DNA of 64,000 nucleotides, taken from positions 5,870,001 to 5,934,000 of the forward strand of contig NZ_CP043311.1 in assembly GCF_008807375.1 (NCBI RefSeq), written 5' to 3'. This DNA is from Pseudomonas lalkuanensis. Lineage in GTDB: Bacteria > Pseudomonadota > Gammaproteobacteria > Pseudomonadales > Pseudomonadaceae. This document shows positions 9,310 through 18,578 of the stretch, piece by piece (within the stretch, counting starts at the first letter, position 1; each line of letters starts with the position of its first letter). A model generated the notes under the pieces. The model ran no database searches and was not told the origin of the DNA. It saw only the letters and a list, made by a program, of their open reading frames with translations. Both the position numbers and the translations under genes were made by a program.

Positions 9310-10356
9310 TCAGGGCATTAATGGGGGTGAAGGGCGACGGTAGTCACCCAGGCTCTGGCCGGTCCAGCGGCGGAAGGCACGGCCCAGGGAGCCGGACTCG
9401 CTGAATCCGACCAGGAAAGCGATATCGGCCAACTCAAGGGCGGGATCGCGCAAATAGTGCAGCACCAGTTGCTGGCGCGTCTCGTCCACCAGCTGGCTGA
9501 AGGATAACCCGGCCTCGCGCAGGCGGCGCTGCAAGGTACGCGGACTCAGCGCCAGGGCCCCGGCCAGGCGCTCCAGGTCCGGTCCTTCGGCGGACAGCTG
9601 AGCGGCCAGCAGCTCGCGGGCGCGGTCCAGCACGCTGTGACCCTGGCGCAGCTCGTCGAGCAGGCGCTCGGCGTAGTCGTCGAACAGCCGGCGGACATCG
9701 GCATCGGCCTGGCCGAGGGGCGTGGCGAGCAGACGCCTTGGGAAGACCAGCGCGTTGTCCGCCTGACTGAAGAGCACCGGGCAACGGAATATCCGCTGGT
9801 ATTCAGTGGTATCCGCCGGCGCCGGATGCTGGAAGCGCACCTCGGTGGGCGGAATGTCCAGCCCGGTGATCCAGCGGCCGAAGGTCACCCAACCGGAAAG
9901 GGTTTCTTCCGCCAGCAGCGCGCGCTGCTGCGGCAGGATGGACTCCCAGCTGTGCGCTACCTGGGGCTCCAGGCCGTCGCGGGGCGGCTCGTCGGCCAGT
10001 TCGACGCGGCCCAGGTTGCCCACTAGCGCCGCATAACGCGCCTGGCGATGCAGGGCGTCGGCCAGGGTCGCGCAGCTCATCAGCAGGAAACCCAGCACGC
10101 CGTAGTGGCCCGGGCGCACTGCTTCGCCCAGGTGCAGGCCGAGGTGGGGATTGCCGGACAGCCGCGCGGCATGGCCGAGCAGTTCGAGATAGGCACTGGC
10201 GGCGATGCGCTGGTCGCGCTGGGCAAGAATGGCGGGGGTCAGTTGGACATGACCCAGCAGCTCGGCGGGGGCCACACCGAACTGTTCGACGCGCTCCACC
10301 AGGCCTTGCAGATAGGCAACCGAGACCGAGCCGGCGAGGGATGCCGCGTTGTCCAT
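9310..10356 (-). CDS. AraC-family transcriptional regulator with N-terminal arabinose-binding-like domain
   Basis: A 348-residue regulator. Residues about 20-205 form the PF12625-type sensor domain often seen in Pseudomonas regulators of amino-acid or ornithine use. The C-terminal about 100 residues contain two helix-turn-helix motifs: [20 protein letters not shown] and [20 protein letters not shown]. The ligand is unknown. It lies between cyaY and the lptM-lysA operon, divergent from the latter, and its stop codon is 11 bases from the cyaY start. From memory, the PAO1 locus has no regulator here, so it may be a local insertion. Confidence 0.88.
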   Translation of the reverse strand: MDNAASLAGSVSVAYLQGLVERVEQFGVAPAELLGHVQLTPAILAQRDQRIAASAYLELLGHAARLSGNPHLGLHLGEAVRPGHYGVLGFLLMSCATLADALHRQARYAALVGNLGRVELADEPPRDGLEPQVAHSWESILPQQRALLAEETLSGWVTFGRWITGLDIPPTEVRFQHPAPADTTEYQRIFRCPVLFSQADNALVFPRRLLATPLGQADADVRRLFDDYAERLLDELRQGHSVLDRARELLAAQLSAEGPDLERLAGALALSPRTLQRRLREAGLSFSQLVDETRQQLVLHYLRDPALELADIAFLVGFSESGSLGRAFRRWTGQSLGDYRRPSPPLMP

Positions 10357-10495
10357 GAGCGCTCCTTTTCAAGCCGCCAATGCTAGCTCCGCACAGGCCC
10401 GCAGGCCACGCCGGGCGGGAATTTCACTGAATAGGCAAGGCGTCGGGGGGTCGGTATACTCCGGAACAATTCACGTTTTCTGCAAGGATTCCGTC

Positions 10496-10636
10496 ATGAA
10501 GCGACTCCACGCCCCCTTCGTCGCCCTGCTCGCCGTTGCCTGCCTGCTGGCCGGCTGCGGCCAGAAAGGCCCGCTTTACTTGCCTGACGACGAAAAAGCA
10601 GCGAAAGAACACCAGAAAGACGTGTACATCCGCTGA
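10496..10636 (+). CDS. lptM: LptM/YifL-type small lipoprotein (LppL)
   Basis: A 46-residue precursor with a signal peptide and lipobox LLAGC, then [11 protein letters not shown], the YifL signature. In enterobacteria LptM helps LptD mature in the outer membrane. In Pseudomonas the gene is called lppL. Start 10496 is preceded by AAGGA. A longer frame from 10349 does not fit the family. It is the first gene of the run with lysA 14 bases downstream. TATACT at 10454-10459 could be its -10 element. Confidence 0.93.
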   Translation: MKRLHAPFVALLAVACLLAGCGQKGPLYLPDDEKAAKEHQKDVYIR

Positions 10637-10650
10637 TCGGGGGAGCAGTC

Positions 10651-11898
10651 ATGGACGCTTTCACGTACCGCGACGGGGAGCTGTTCGCGGAAGGCGTAGC
10701 GCTGTCCGATATCGCCGCTCGCTTCGGCACGCCCACCTATGTCTATTCCCGCGCAGCCATCGAGGCCGGCTACAAGGCTTATGCCGACGCCCTGGCCGGC
10801 AATGCGGGCATGGTCTGCTATGCGGTCAAGGCCAATTCCAACCTTGGCGTGCTGAACCTGCTGGCCCGCCTGGGCGCAGGTTTCGACATCGTTTCCAGCG
10901 GTGAACTGGAGCGCGTGCTGGCCGCTGGCGGCGACGCCTCGCGCATCGTCTTCTCCGGCGTCGGCAAGAGCCGCGACGACATGCGCCGTGCCCTGGAAGC
11001 CGGCGTGCACTGCTTCAACGTCGAGTCGCGCAATGAGCTGGAACGCCTGCAGAACGTGGCTGCGGCCATGGAGATGAAGGCGCCCGTGTCCCTGCGGGTC
11101 AACCCGGACGTGGATGCCGGCACCCATCCGTACATCGCCACCGGCCTGAAGGAGAACAAGTTCGGCATCGCCATCGACGAAGCCGAAGCCGTCTATGCCC
11201 AGGCCGCCAGCCTGCCGAACCTCGAAGTGATCGGCGTCGACTGCCACATCGGCTCCCAGCTCACCAGCCTGGAGCCCTTCCTCGATGCCCTCGACCGCCT
11301 GCTGGCCCTGATCGACCGCCTCAACGAGCGCGGCATCAATATTCGCCACCTGGACCTCGGCGGCGGCCTTGGCGTGCGCTACCGCGACGAGCAGCCGCCG
11401 CTGCCCGGCGAGTACATCCAGGCGGTGCGCCAGCGCATCGATGGCCGCAACCTGGAGCTGCTGTTCGAGCCCGGCCGCTCGATCGTCGCCAATGCCGGCG
11501 TGCTGCTGACCCAGGTGGAATACCTCAAGCACACAGAACAAAAGGATTTCGCCGTGATCGACGCGGCCATGAATGACCTGATCCGTCCGGCGCTCTACGA
11601 GGCCTGGATGGACGTGGTGCCGGTGCAACCGCACAGCGGCGCCGAGCGCACCTATGACCTGGTTGGCCCGATCTGCGAGACAGGCGACTTCCTCGCCCGC
11701 GAGCGCAATCTGGTGCTCGCCGAGGGTGATCTGCTGGCGATTCGCTCCGCCGGCGCCTACGGTTTCGTGATGAGCTCCAACTACAACACCCGCGGCCGCG
11801 CCGCCGAGGTGCTGGTGGATGGCGAGCAAGCCTTCGAGGTGCGCCGCCGCGAAACGATCGAAGACCTTTACGCCGGCGAAAGCCTGCTGCCGCAGTGA
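10651..11898 (+). CDS. lysA: Diaminopimelate decarboxylase
   Basis: PLP enzyme that decarboxylates meso-diaminopimelate to lysine. The 415-residue product has the fold-III PLP lysine in CYAVKANSN, the HIGSQ strand and the phosphate-binding GGGLGV, plus the C-terminal [10 protein letters not shown] segment with the catalytic cysteine. GGGGAG precedes the ATG. It is followed after 10 bases by dapF, the preceding step of the same pathway. Confidence 0.98.
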   Translation: MDAFTYRDGELFAEGVALSDIAARFGTPTYVYSRAAIEAGYKAYADALAGNAGMVCYAVKANSNLGVLNLLARLGAGFDIVSSGELERVLAAGGDASRIVFSGVGKSRDDMRRALEAGVHCFNVESRNELERLQNVAAAMEMKAPVSLRVNPDVDAGTHPYIATGLKENKFGIAIDEAEAVYAQAASLPNLEVIGVDCHIGSQLTSLEPFLDALDRLLALIDRLNERGINIRHLDLGGGLGVRYRDEQPPLPGEYIQAVRQRIDGRNLELLFEPGRSIVANAGVLLTQVEYLKHTEQKDFAVIDAAMNDLIRPALYEAWMDVVPVQPHSGAERTYDLVGPICETGDFLARERNLVLAEGDLLAIRSAGAYGFVMSSNYNTRGRAAEVLVDGEQAFEVRRRETIEDLYAGESLLPQ

Positions 11899-11908
11899 GG
11901 GCGCATCC

Positions 11909-12739
11909 ATGCTATTGCGCTTCACCAAGATGCACGGCCTCGGCAACGACTTCATGGTCCTCGACCTGGTCAGCCAGCACGCCCATATCCAGCCCAAGCA
12001 CGCCAAGCAGTGGGGCGACCGCCACACGGGCATCGGTTTCGACCAGCTACTGATCGTCGAAGCACCGACCAACCCGGACGTCGACTTCCGCTACCGCATC
12101 TTCAACTCCGATGGTTCGGAAGTGGAGCAATGCGGCAACGGCGCGCGCTGCTTCGCCCGTTTCGTCATCGACAAGCGCCTGACGGTGAAAAAGCGCATCC
12201 GCGTCGAAACCAAGAGCGGCATCATCGAACTGGATGTCCGCCCGGATGGGCAGGTGACCGTGGACATGGGGCCGCCGCGCCTGGTCCCGCAACAGATTCC
12301 CTTCATCGCCGACGCCGAAGCCCTGAGCTACCCGGTGGACGTGGACGGCCAGACCGTCGAGCTGGCAGCCATTTCCATGGGCAACCCCCATGCCGTGCTG
12401 CGCGTCGATGACGTCGCCAGTGCCCCGGTGCACAGCTTGGGACCGAAGCTGGAGCACCATCCGCGCTTCCCGCAACGGGTCAACGTGGGCTTCCTGCAGA
12501 TCGTCGATCGCAAGCAGGCGAAACTGCGCGTCTGGGAACGTGGCGCCGGGGAAACCCAGGCCTGCGGCACCGGCGCCTGCGCCGCGGCAGTCGCCGCGAT
12601 CCGCCAGGGCTGGATGGACTCGCCGGTACAACTCGAACTGCCTGGTGGCCGCCTCTCCATCGAGTGGGCCGGCCCGGGTCAGCCCGTTATGATGACCGGA
12701 CCCGCCGTCCGCGTATTCGAAGGACAGGTTCGCCTATGA
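11909..12739 (+). CDS. dapF: Diaminopimelate epimerase
   Basis: Converts LL- to meso-diaminopimelate for lysine and peptidoglycan. The 276-residue protein contains both catalytic cysteines, in [10 protein letters not shown] and ACGTGACAA. Start 11909 ([15 protein letters not shown]) is the conserved terminus, although the frame is open from 11819. The stop overlaps the next ATG as ATGA. Confidence 0.98.
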   Translation: MLLRFTKMHGLGNDFMVLDLVSQHAHIQPKHAKQWGDRHTGIGFDQLLIVEAPTNPDVDFRYRIFNSDGSEVEQCGNGARCFARFVIDKRLTVKKRIRVETKSGIIELDVRPDGQVTVDMGPPRLVPQQIPFIADAEALSYPVDVDGQTVELAAISMGNPHAVLRVDDVASAPVHSLGPKLEHHPRFPQRVNVGFLQIVDRKQAKLRVWERGAGETQACGTGACAAAVAAIRQGWMDSPVQLELPGGRLSIEWAGPGQPVMMTGPAVRVFEGQVRL

Positions 12740-13437
12740 CCGACCAGCACCAGGAACCGCCGCAGCACCTCGACTCCGAGACGGTGGCCGCTTACCTGCG
12801 CCTCCATCCGGAGTTCTTCGTCCAGCATGAAGAGCTGATTCCCGAGATGCGCATCCCCCACCAGCCCGGTGACGCCGTGTCCCTGGTGGAACGCCAGGTG
12901 AAGCTGCTCCGCGAGCGCAACATCGAGATGCGCCATCGCCTTTCGCAGCTGATGGACGTAGCGCGGGAGAACGACCGGCTGTTCGACAAGACCCGTCGCC
13001 TGGTGCTAGACCTGCTCGACGCCTCCAGCCTGGAAGAAGTGGTAGGCGCCGTGGAAGACAGCCTGCGCCACGAGTTCCAGGTGCCCTTCGTCAGCCTCAT
13101 CCTGTTCAGCGAAAACACCCTGCCGGTGGGTCGTAGCGTCACCACCGCCGAAGCGCACCAGAGCATCGGCGGCCTGCTGGCCGGCGGCAAGACCATTTGC
13201 GGCGTGCTGCGCAGCCATGAGCTGGAGTTCCTGTTCGGCGCGCAAGAGCGCGACCAGGTCGGCTCCGCGGCCGTGGTCAGCCTGGCGCACCAGGGCCTGC
13301 ACGGCGTGCTCGCCATCGGCAGCCCGGACCCGCAGCACTACAAGAGCTCCCTCGGCACCCTGTTCCTCGGCTACATCGCCGAAGTCCTGGCCCGAGTACT
13401 GCCGCGCTTCGCGACACCCCTGCGTTCGGTGAGATAA
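12736..13437 (+). CDS. DUF484 (YigA-like) protein
   Basis: A 233-residue cytoplasmic protein of the DUF484 family, located between dapF and xerC as in enterobacteria (yigA). The N-terminal part has [22 protein letters not shown], then a coiled coil (about 45-90) and a GAF-like domain. The role is unknown. Its position in the dapF-xerC operon is its most conserved feature. Translation is coupled to dapF through a 4-base overlap. Confidence 0.95.
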   Translation: MTDQHQEPPQHLDSETVAAYLRLHPEFFVQHEELIPEMRIPHQPGDAVSLVERQVKLLRERNIEMRHRLSQLMDVARENDRLFDKTRRLVLDLLDASSLEEVVGAVEDSLRHEFQVPFVSLILFSENTLPVGRSVTTAEAHQSIGGLLAGGKTICGVLRSHELEFLFGAQERDQVGSAAVVSLAHQGLHGVLAIGSPDPQHYKSSLGTLFLGYIAEVLARVLPRFATPLRSVR

Positions 13438-13463
13438 GCCGCAGCGCATTCCAAGGAAGTCCC

Positions 13464-14360
13464 ATGAATGCCGACCTGGACGCCTACCTGAGTCACCTGC
13501 GCAGCGAGCGCCAGGTGTCGGCCCATACCCTGGACGCCTACCATCGCGACCTGCTCAAGGTGCGCGCGCTCTGCGAGAAGTACGGCATCGCCGACTGGAA
13601 TGACCTGGACGTCCGCAGCCTGCGCAGCTTCGTCGCCCGGCTGCACCAGGACGGCCTCTCCAGCCGCAGCCTCGCGCGCCTGCTGTCGGCCGTGCGCGGC
13701 CTTTACCAATATCTGATCCGCGAAGGCCGCTGCCGCCACGACCCGGCCAATGGCCTGGCCGCGCCCAAGGGCGCCCGCCGCCTGCCACGCGCCCTCGACG
13801 CCGACCGCGCCCAGCAGCTGCTGGACGGTGGCGTGGAAGACGATTTCATCGCCCGCCGCGACCAGGCCATGCTGGAACTCTTCTATTCCTCCGGCTTGCG
13901 CCTTTCCGAGTTGGTGGGGCTGGATCTCGACGGGCTGGACCTCTCCGCGGGCCTCGTGCGGGTGCGCGGCAAGGGCAACAAGACCCGCGAGCTGCCGGTG
14001 GGTAGCAAGGCCCGCGAGGCCATGGAGGAGTGGCTGCCCCTGCGCGCGGCGGCCAATCCGGGCGACGGCGCGGTGTTCATCAGCCGGCAGGGGCGCCGCC
14101 TGACGCCTCGCGCCGTCCAGCTGCGCGTACGCGAAGCCGGCGTTCGTGAACTAGGCCAGCATTTGCATCCGCACATGCTGCGGCATTCCTTCGCCAGCCA
14201 TATGCTGGAGTCATCCCAGGACCTGCGAGCCGTACAGGAACTGCTCGGCCACGCCGACATTTCCACCACCCAGATCTACACCCACCTGGACTTCCAGCAT
14301 CTGGCCTCGGTCTACGACCAGGCCCACCCAAGGGCGAAGCGAAGGGGAGCAGACGAATGA
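13464..14360 (+). CDS. xerC: Tyrosine site-specific recombinase XerC
   Basis: Works with XerD at dif to resolve chromosome dimers; known as sss in Pseudomonas. It is 298 residues. The N-terminal SAM-like DNA-binding domain is followed by the catalytic domain with [17 protein letters not shown] arginine (here [15 protein letters not shown]), [27 protein letters not shown] and the tyrosine nucleophile in the last motif. It overlaps the next gene by 4 bases. Confidence 0.98.
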   Translation: MNADLDAYLSHLRSERQVSAHTLDAYHRDLLKVRALCEKYGIADWNDLDVRSLRSFVARLHQDGLSSRSLARLLSAVRGLYQYLIREGRCRHDPANGLAAPKGARRLPRALDADRAQQLLDGGVEDDFIARRDQAMLELFYSSGLRLSELVGLDLDGLDLSAGLVRVRGKGNKTRELPVGSKAREAMEEWLPLRAAANPGDGAVFISRQGRRLTPRAVQLRVREAGVRELGQHLHPHMLRHSFASHMLESSQDLRAVQELLGHADISTTQIYTHLDFQHLASVYDQAHPRAKRRGADE

Positions 14361-15061
14361 GTATCCAGCTGATCACTTTCGACCTGGACGACACCCTCTG
14401 GGACAACCGACCGGTGATCGAGGGCGCCGAAACCGCGATGCGCGACTGGCTGATGGAACACACCCCGGCGCTTGGTACCCTGCCGGTGGAACACCTCTGG
14501 GCCATTCGTGGCGAGATCCTCGCTGCGGAGCCAGGCCTCAAGCACCGTCTCAGCGAGCTGCGTCGCCGTACCTTGCGCCGCGCCCTGGAGGGCGTCGGCT
14601 ATTCCGCCGACGACGCCGTCGACCTGGCCGAGGGCGCCTTCCAGGCCATGCTCCAGGCACGCCACCGCATCACCTTTTTCCCCGATACCGTGCCCACCCT
14701 CGAGCGCCTCGCCATCCGCTATAGCCTGGGCGTGATCACCAACGGCAACGCCGATGTGCGTCGCCTGGGCCTGGCCGACTACTTCAAGTTCGCCCTCTGC
14801 GCCGAGGAACTGGGCATCGGCAAACCCGACCCGGTACCGTTCCTCGAAGCACTGAAGCGCGGCGGTGTCAGCGCCGGGGAAGCCGTGCACATCGGTGACC
14901 ATCCGGCCGATGACATCGAAGGCGCTCGCCGCGCCGGCCTGCGCGCCATCTGGTTCAACCCGCTGGGCAAGGAATGGAGCGGCGAGAAACTGCCCGATGC
15001 CGAAATCACCAGCCTGCGGGAGCTGCCCGAGGTACTGGCGCGCTGGGCCAGGTGGCACTGA
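14357..15061 (+). CDS. yigB: HAD phosphatase of the YigB type
   Basis: A 234-residue HAD-superfamily hydrolase with motif [11 protein letters not shown], motif II ITNGN, Lys in GIGKPDP and motif [16 protein letters not shown]. Directly after xerC and overlapping it by 4 bases, it matches the position of E. coli yigB. That enzyme dephosphorylates FMN and the riboflavin intermediate 5-amino-6-(5-phosphoribitylamino)uracil. The fold is certain; the substrate is inferred from position. Confidence 0.88.
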   Translation: MSIQLITFDLDDTLWDNRPVIEGAETAMRDWLMEHTPALGTLPVEHLWAIRGEILAAEPGLKHRLSELRRRTLRRALEGVGYSADDAVDLAEGAFQAMLQARHRITFFPDTVPTLERLAIRYSLGVITNGNADVRRLGLADYFKFALCAEELGIGKPDPVPFLEALKRGGVSAGEAVHIGDHPADDIEGARRAGLRAIWFNPLGKEWSGEKLPDAEITSLRELPEVLARWARWH

Positions 15062-15080
15062 CGCCATAGGGGTGCTCCCC

Positions 15081-15130
15081 GTGGGAGCGAATTAATTCGC
15101 GAAAGGCCGCCCAGCGGCCGTCGGGTCGCC
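15081..15130. repeat. Single REP element
   Basis: GTGGGAGCGAATTAATTCGC followed by a GGCCGC-CCA-GCGGCC hairpin. It lies between the convergent yigB and sutA genes and belongs to the same broad REP class as the copies near 8.1 and 25.5 kb. Confidence 0.75.
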
Positions 15131-15173
15131 CTCGCACCAATCCATCATGCCCACAGGCTTTCCCTCGCCCATG

Positions 15174-15196
15174 AAAAAGCCCGCCAATGGCGGGCC
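15174..15196 (-). terminator. Terminator downstream of sutA
   Basis: On the minus strand GCCCGCC-ATT-GGCGGGC is followed by TTTTT. It is 19 bases past the sutA stop codon. Confidence 0.9.
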
Positions 15197-15214
15197 TTTC
15201 GACGGGTGCCGACC

Positions 15215-15529
15215 TCAGATGGGGCGGCTGCCGTACTTGCTGTCCGGCTTCTTCGGCGGGTCGGCAACCACGTTGGGTTCGACCTCCTGCACCTTGCCAC
15301 CACGGGCCAGGAATTCTTCCATGGCCTTGGCCAGGGCATCGCGCTCTTTCTGCTTGGCTTCGATGCTGGGCATCTCTTCGACTTCGACCGCAGCCTTGGC
15401 CTTCTTCCCAGAGGGGGCAGGGGCCTCGCCATCGTCGTCGCTGTCGCCTTCATCGGCTGCAGCCAGCTCCTCGCCGTCGTCCTCGTCGGCCGCTTCCAGC
15501 TCGTCTTGTTCCAGTTCTTCGTCGCTCAT
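15215..15529 (-). CDS. sutA: RNA-polymerase-binding protein SutA
   Basis: Small acidic protein that binds RNA polymerase and supports transcription during slow growth in P. aeruginosa. Of its 104 residues, the first about 50 are extremely acidic and disordered (MSDEELEQDELEAADEDDGE). A short helix follows (AKQKERDALAKAMEEFL), then the conserved tail EPNVVADPPKKPDSKYGSRP. The tail and helix match SutA as I remember it. It lies downstream of yjbQ with 76 bases between, and has its own terminator. Confidence 0.92.
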   Translation of the reverse strand: MSDEELEQDELEAADEDDGEELAAADEGDSDDDGEAPAPSGKKAKAAVEVEEMPSIEAKQKERDALAKAMEEFLARGGKVQEVEPNVVADPPKKPDSKYGSRPI

Positions 15530-15605
15530 GTTCTACCTCATGCCTTGCCAAAGCAGGTTAGTTATAGCCCAGCTGCGCCAGCTTTCTAACGCTGCCGGAA
15601 AAAAT

Positions 15606-16037
15606 TCAGGACGCCTCGCCTTGCAAGGTCGCCAACACCCGGCGTGCACCGCCCTGATCGCGATGCTCGCCCAGGTAGACACCCTGCCAGGTGCCCATTG
15701 CCAGTTGTCCGTCCCGCACGGGAAGACTCAGCTGGCAGCCGAGCAGGCTGCCCTTGAAGTGCGCGGGCAGATCGTCCGGCCCTTCATAGTCATGTTCATA
15801 GCCGCTTTCACCCTGGGGCACCAGTCGATTGAAGAATCGCTCGAAGTCCCGGCGTACCGCGGGGTCGGCATTCTCGTTCACCGTCAGTGACGCCGACGTG
15901 TGCTGCAGCCAGAGGTGCAACAGACCGACGCGATAGCGGCGCAGTTCCGGCAATGACGCGAGGATTTCCTCAGTGACCAGGTGGAAGCCACGTGGCCTCG
16001 GGCGCAAGGTGATCAGGGTCTGCTGCCACATCCGCAA
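15606..16037 (-). CDS. YjbQ/UPF0047 family protein
   Basis: A 143-residue member of the YjbQ family, with [20 protein letters not shown] and the C-terminal [13 protein letters not shown]. These His and Glu residues form the probable metal-binding active site. Some family members show weak thiamine phosphate synthase activity, but the real role is unsettled. Start 16037 (MRMWQQTL) or the ATG six bases downstream are both possible. Confidence 0.93.
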   Translation of the reverse strand: MRMWQQTLITLRPRPRGFHLVTEEILASLPELRRYRVGLLHLWLQHTSASLTVNENADPAVRRDFERFFNRLVPQGESGYEHDYEGPDDLPAHFKGSLLGCQLSLPVRDGQLAMGTWQGVYLGEHRDQGGARRVLATLQGEAS

Positions 16038-16082
16038 ATACCTGTCTCGGCTCGTACGGGCGGCATTCTAGCGCGGTCGATG

Positions 16083-16114
16083 AAAAAGCAAAGGGCGCCT
16101 TTCGGCGCCCTTTT
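16083..16114 (-). terminator. Terminator downstream of amtB
   Basis: On the minus strand GGGCGCC-GAAA-GGCGCCC is followed by TTTGCTTTTT, between the amtB stop and the yjbQ start. Confidence 0.9.
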
Positions 16115-16169
16115 CGGCAGTGCTGCCAACTTCCCCGCCGGCAGCCGCCGAACGGGGAAATCATCGGCA

Positions 16170-17489
16170 TCAGAGGTTGTAGCCGCGCTCGTTGTGCTGC
16201 GCCAGGTCGAGGCCGACGGTCTCTTCCTCTTCGTTGACGCGCAGGCCCATGACCACGTCCAGCACCTTCAGGATCACGAAGGTCACGATGCCGGTGTAGA
16301 CCACAGTGAAGGCCACGCCTTCGAACTGGGTGAGCAGCTGGGCGCCGATGTCTTCCACGGTGCCGAAGCCACCCAGGGCAGGCGCTGCGAACACGCCAGT
16401 CAGCAGGGCACCGATGATGCCGCCGACACCGTGTACACCGAAGGCATCCAGGGAGTCGTCGTAGCCCATCTTGCGCTTCAGGCTGGTGGCGCAGAAGTAG
16501 CAGATCACGCCGGCAACCAGGCCGATGATCAGGGCACCCATGGGGCCGACGGTACCGGCGGCCGGAGTGATGGCGACCAGGCCGGCGACCACGCCGGAGG
16601 CGATGCCCAGGGCGCTCGGCTTACCGTGGGTCAGCCACTCGGCGAACATCCAGCCCAGGGCGGCAGCGGCGGTGGCGATCTGGGTGACCAGCATGGCCAT
16701 GCCGGCGGTGCCGTTGGCGGCCACGGCGGAACCGGCGTTGAAGCCGAACCAGCCGATCCACAGCATGGCGGCACCCATCAGGGTGTAGCCCAGGTTGTGC
16801 GGAGCCATCGGGGTGGTCGGATAGCCCTTGCGCTTGCCCAGCACCAGGCATGCCACGAGGCCAGCGACACCCGCGTTGATGTGCACCACGGTGCCGCCGG
16901 CGAAATCCAGCACGCCCCAGTCCCACATCAGGCCGCCATTGCCGCTCCACACCATGTGAGCGATCGGCGCATACACCAGGGTGAACCAGACCGCCATGAA
17001 GATCAGCATGGCGGAGAATTTCATGCGCTCGGCGAAGGCACCCACGATCAGTGCCGGGGTGATGATGGCGAAGGTCATCTGGAAGGTGATGAACACGCTT
17101 TCAGGGATCGCGTAGACCAGGCTGCTGGTGTTCAGGCCGCTGAGGAATGCCTTGGACAGGCCGCCCACGAAGGAATTGAAATTGATCACCCCCTGTTCCA
17201 TGCCGGTGGTGTCGAAGGCCAGGCTGTAGCCGTATACCACCCAGAGGATGCTGATCAGGCCGGTGATGGCGAAGCACTGCATCATCACCGAGAGGATGTT
17301 CTTGGAGCGCACCATGCCGCCGTAGAACAGCGCCAGGCCGGGAATGGTCATGAACAGCACCAATGCAGTGGCGACGATCATCCACGCCGTGTCACCACTG
17401 TTCAGCACAACCTCGTCGGCGGCCATGGCCAGGCCGGGGGTAACGAGGGACAAAAGGGCTCCTAGCCCTGCGGCTTTACGCAGAGTCAT
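16170..17489 (-). CDS. amtB: Ammonium transporter AmtB
   Basis: Inner-membrane ammonium channel of the Amt/Rh family. It is 439 residues, with a signal-like N-terminus cleaved near AMAADEVV and eleven predicted membrane helices. DSLDAFGVHGVGG carries one of the pore histidines, and FYGGMVRSKN is a family signature. The ATG at 17489 follows GGAGAAAACAAC. The open frame runs back to 17603 inside glnK but has no basis there. glnK lies 34 bases upstream, the standard glnK-amtB pair. Confidence 0.97.
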   Translation of the reverse strand: MTLRKAAGLGALLSLVTPGLAMAADEVVLNSGDTAWMIVATALVLFMTIPGLALFYGGMVRSKNILSVMMQCFAITGLISILWVVYGYSLAFDTTGMEQGVINFNSFVGGLSKAFLSGLNTSSLVYAIPESVFITFQMTFAIITPALIVGAFAERMKFSAMLIFMAVWFTLVYAPIAHMVWSGNGGLMWDWGVLDFAGGTVVHINAGVAGLVACLVLGKRKGYPTTPMAPHNLGYTLMGAAMLWIGWFGFNAGSAVAANGTAGMAMLVTQIATAAAALGWMFAEWLTHGKPSALGIASGVVAGLVAITPAAGTVGPMGALIIGLVAGVICYFCATSLKRKMGYDDSLDAFGVHGVGGIIGALLTGVFAAPALGGFGTVEDIGAQLLTQFEGVAFTVVYTGIVTFVILKVLDVVMGLRVNEEEETVGLDLAQHNERGYNL

Positions 17490-17523
17490 GTTGTTTTCTC
17501 CTGGGGCGTTGGGGTTCGGAGGC

Positions 17524-18060
<537 letters not shown>

Positions 18061-18062
18061 CT

Positions 18063-18079
18063 AAGCAGAATTCTTGCCA
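18063..18079 (-). promoter_or_regulatory. Sigma-54 promoter of glnK-amtB
   Basis: Minus-strand TGGCAAGAATTCTGCTT has the invariant GG and GC separated by ten bases. It matches the consensus TGGCA at -24 and TGCT at -12. The predicted start is near 18052, giving a leader of about 190 bases. The 414-base gap from 17863 to 18276 holds this promoter, the two sites below and the unidentified ubiK promoter. Confidence 0.85.
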
Positions 18080-18156
18080 GCTCCATGGAAAGTGCCTTTT
18101 TTCAAGCAGATACTGGCGGGATGCTAGTCAGATGGCTTCGATATGCCACTCGCATC

Positions 18157-18171
18157 GCACCAAAGCAGTGC
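18157..18171. promoter_or_regulatory. NtrC-type site 1
   Basis: GCACCAAAGCAGTGC is an imperfect palindrome close to the NtrC consensus GCACCA-N3-TGGTGC. It is centred about 112 bases upstream of the predicted glnK start. Confidence 0.75.
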
Positions 18172-18189
18172 GCCACGCCCCAGGCCATT

Positions 18190-18204
18190 GCTCAAAAATT
18201 GTGC
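18190..18204. promoter_or_regulatory. NtrC-type site 2
   Basis: GCTCAAAAATTGTGC is a second NtrC-like palindrome. Its centre is 33 bases (about three helical turns) from site 1 and about 145 upstream of the predicted start. Confidence 0.65.
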
Positions 18205-18276
18205 ACCAGCCTTCGCCGGACCGTTGCCCGGGGGCCGCGTGGTAGACTCCCGCCCATTCACTTTCGGATGCCCGCC

Positions 18277-18540
18277 ATGCTGCCGCCCAAAGCCCTGCTC
18301 GATACCCTAGCTTCCACCGCCTCGCGCCTGTTCAGCAGCGACAGCCCGCTGCCCCGCGCCGAGGTCGAGGCCCAGTTCAAGGTCCTGCTGCAGAGTGCCT
18401 TCGGCAAGCTCGACCTGGTCAGCCGCGACGAGTTCGACAGCCAGATGGTAGTGCTCGGCCGTACCCGCGCACGCCTGGAAGCACTGGAGGCCAAGGTCGC
18501 GGAACTGGAAGCCAAGCTGAACCCGCCGCCGGCGGAGTGA
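18277..18540 (+). CDS. ubiK: Ubiquinone biosynthesis accessory factor UbiK (BMFP/YqiC family)
   Basis: Small coiled-coil protein that assists the Ubi enzyme complex and the lipid carrier UbiJ. From ATG 18277 it is 87 residues: an amphipathic N-terminal half (MLPPKALLDTLASTASRLF) and a C-terminal coiled coil (LGRTRARLEALEAKVAELEAKL). An ATG nine bases upstream is also possible; neither has a clear ribosome site. It is 38 bases before comM. Confidence 0.92.
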   Translation: MLPPKALLDTLASTASRLFSSDSPLPRAEVEAQFKVLLQSAFGKLDLVSRDEFDSQMVVLGRTRARLEALEAKVAELEAKLNPPPAE

Positions 18541-18578
18541 TACCGCTCCGGCCCGGCGGACCGATCAAGGAGTGATCA

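Noticed and set aside
15981..17465. 494-codon plus-strand frame opposite amtB
   Set aside because: It is rich in His, Gly and Asp as expected for the complement of a membrane protein. AmtB on the minus strand is certain.
18190..18204. Second NtrC site as part of a ubiK promoter
   Set aside because: The AT-rich tract could serve ubiK, but its spacing from site 1 and from the sigma-54 promoter explains it better.
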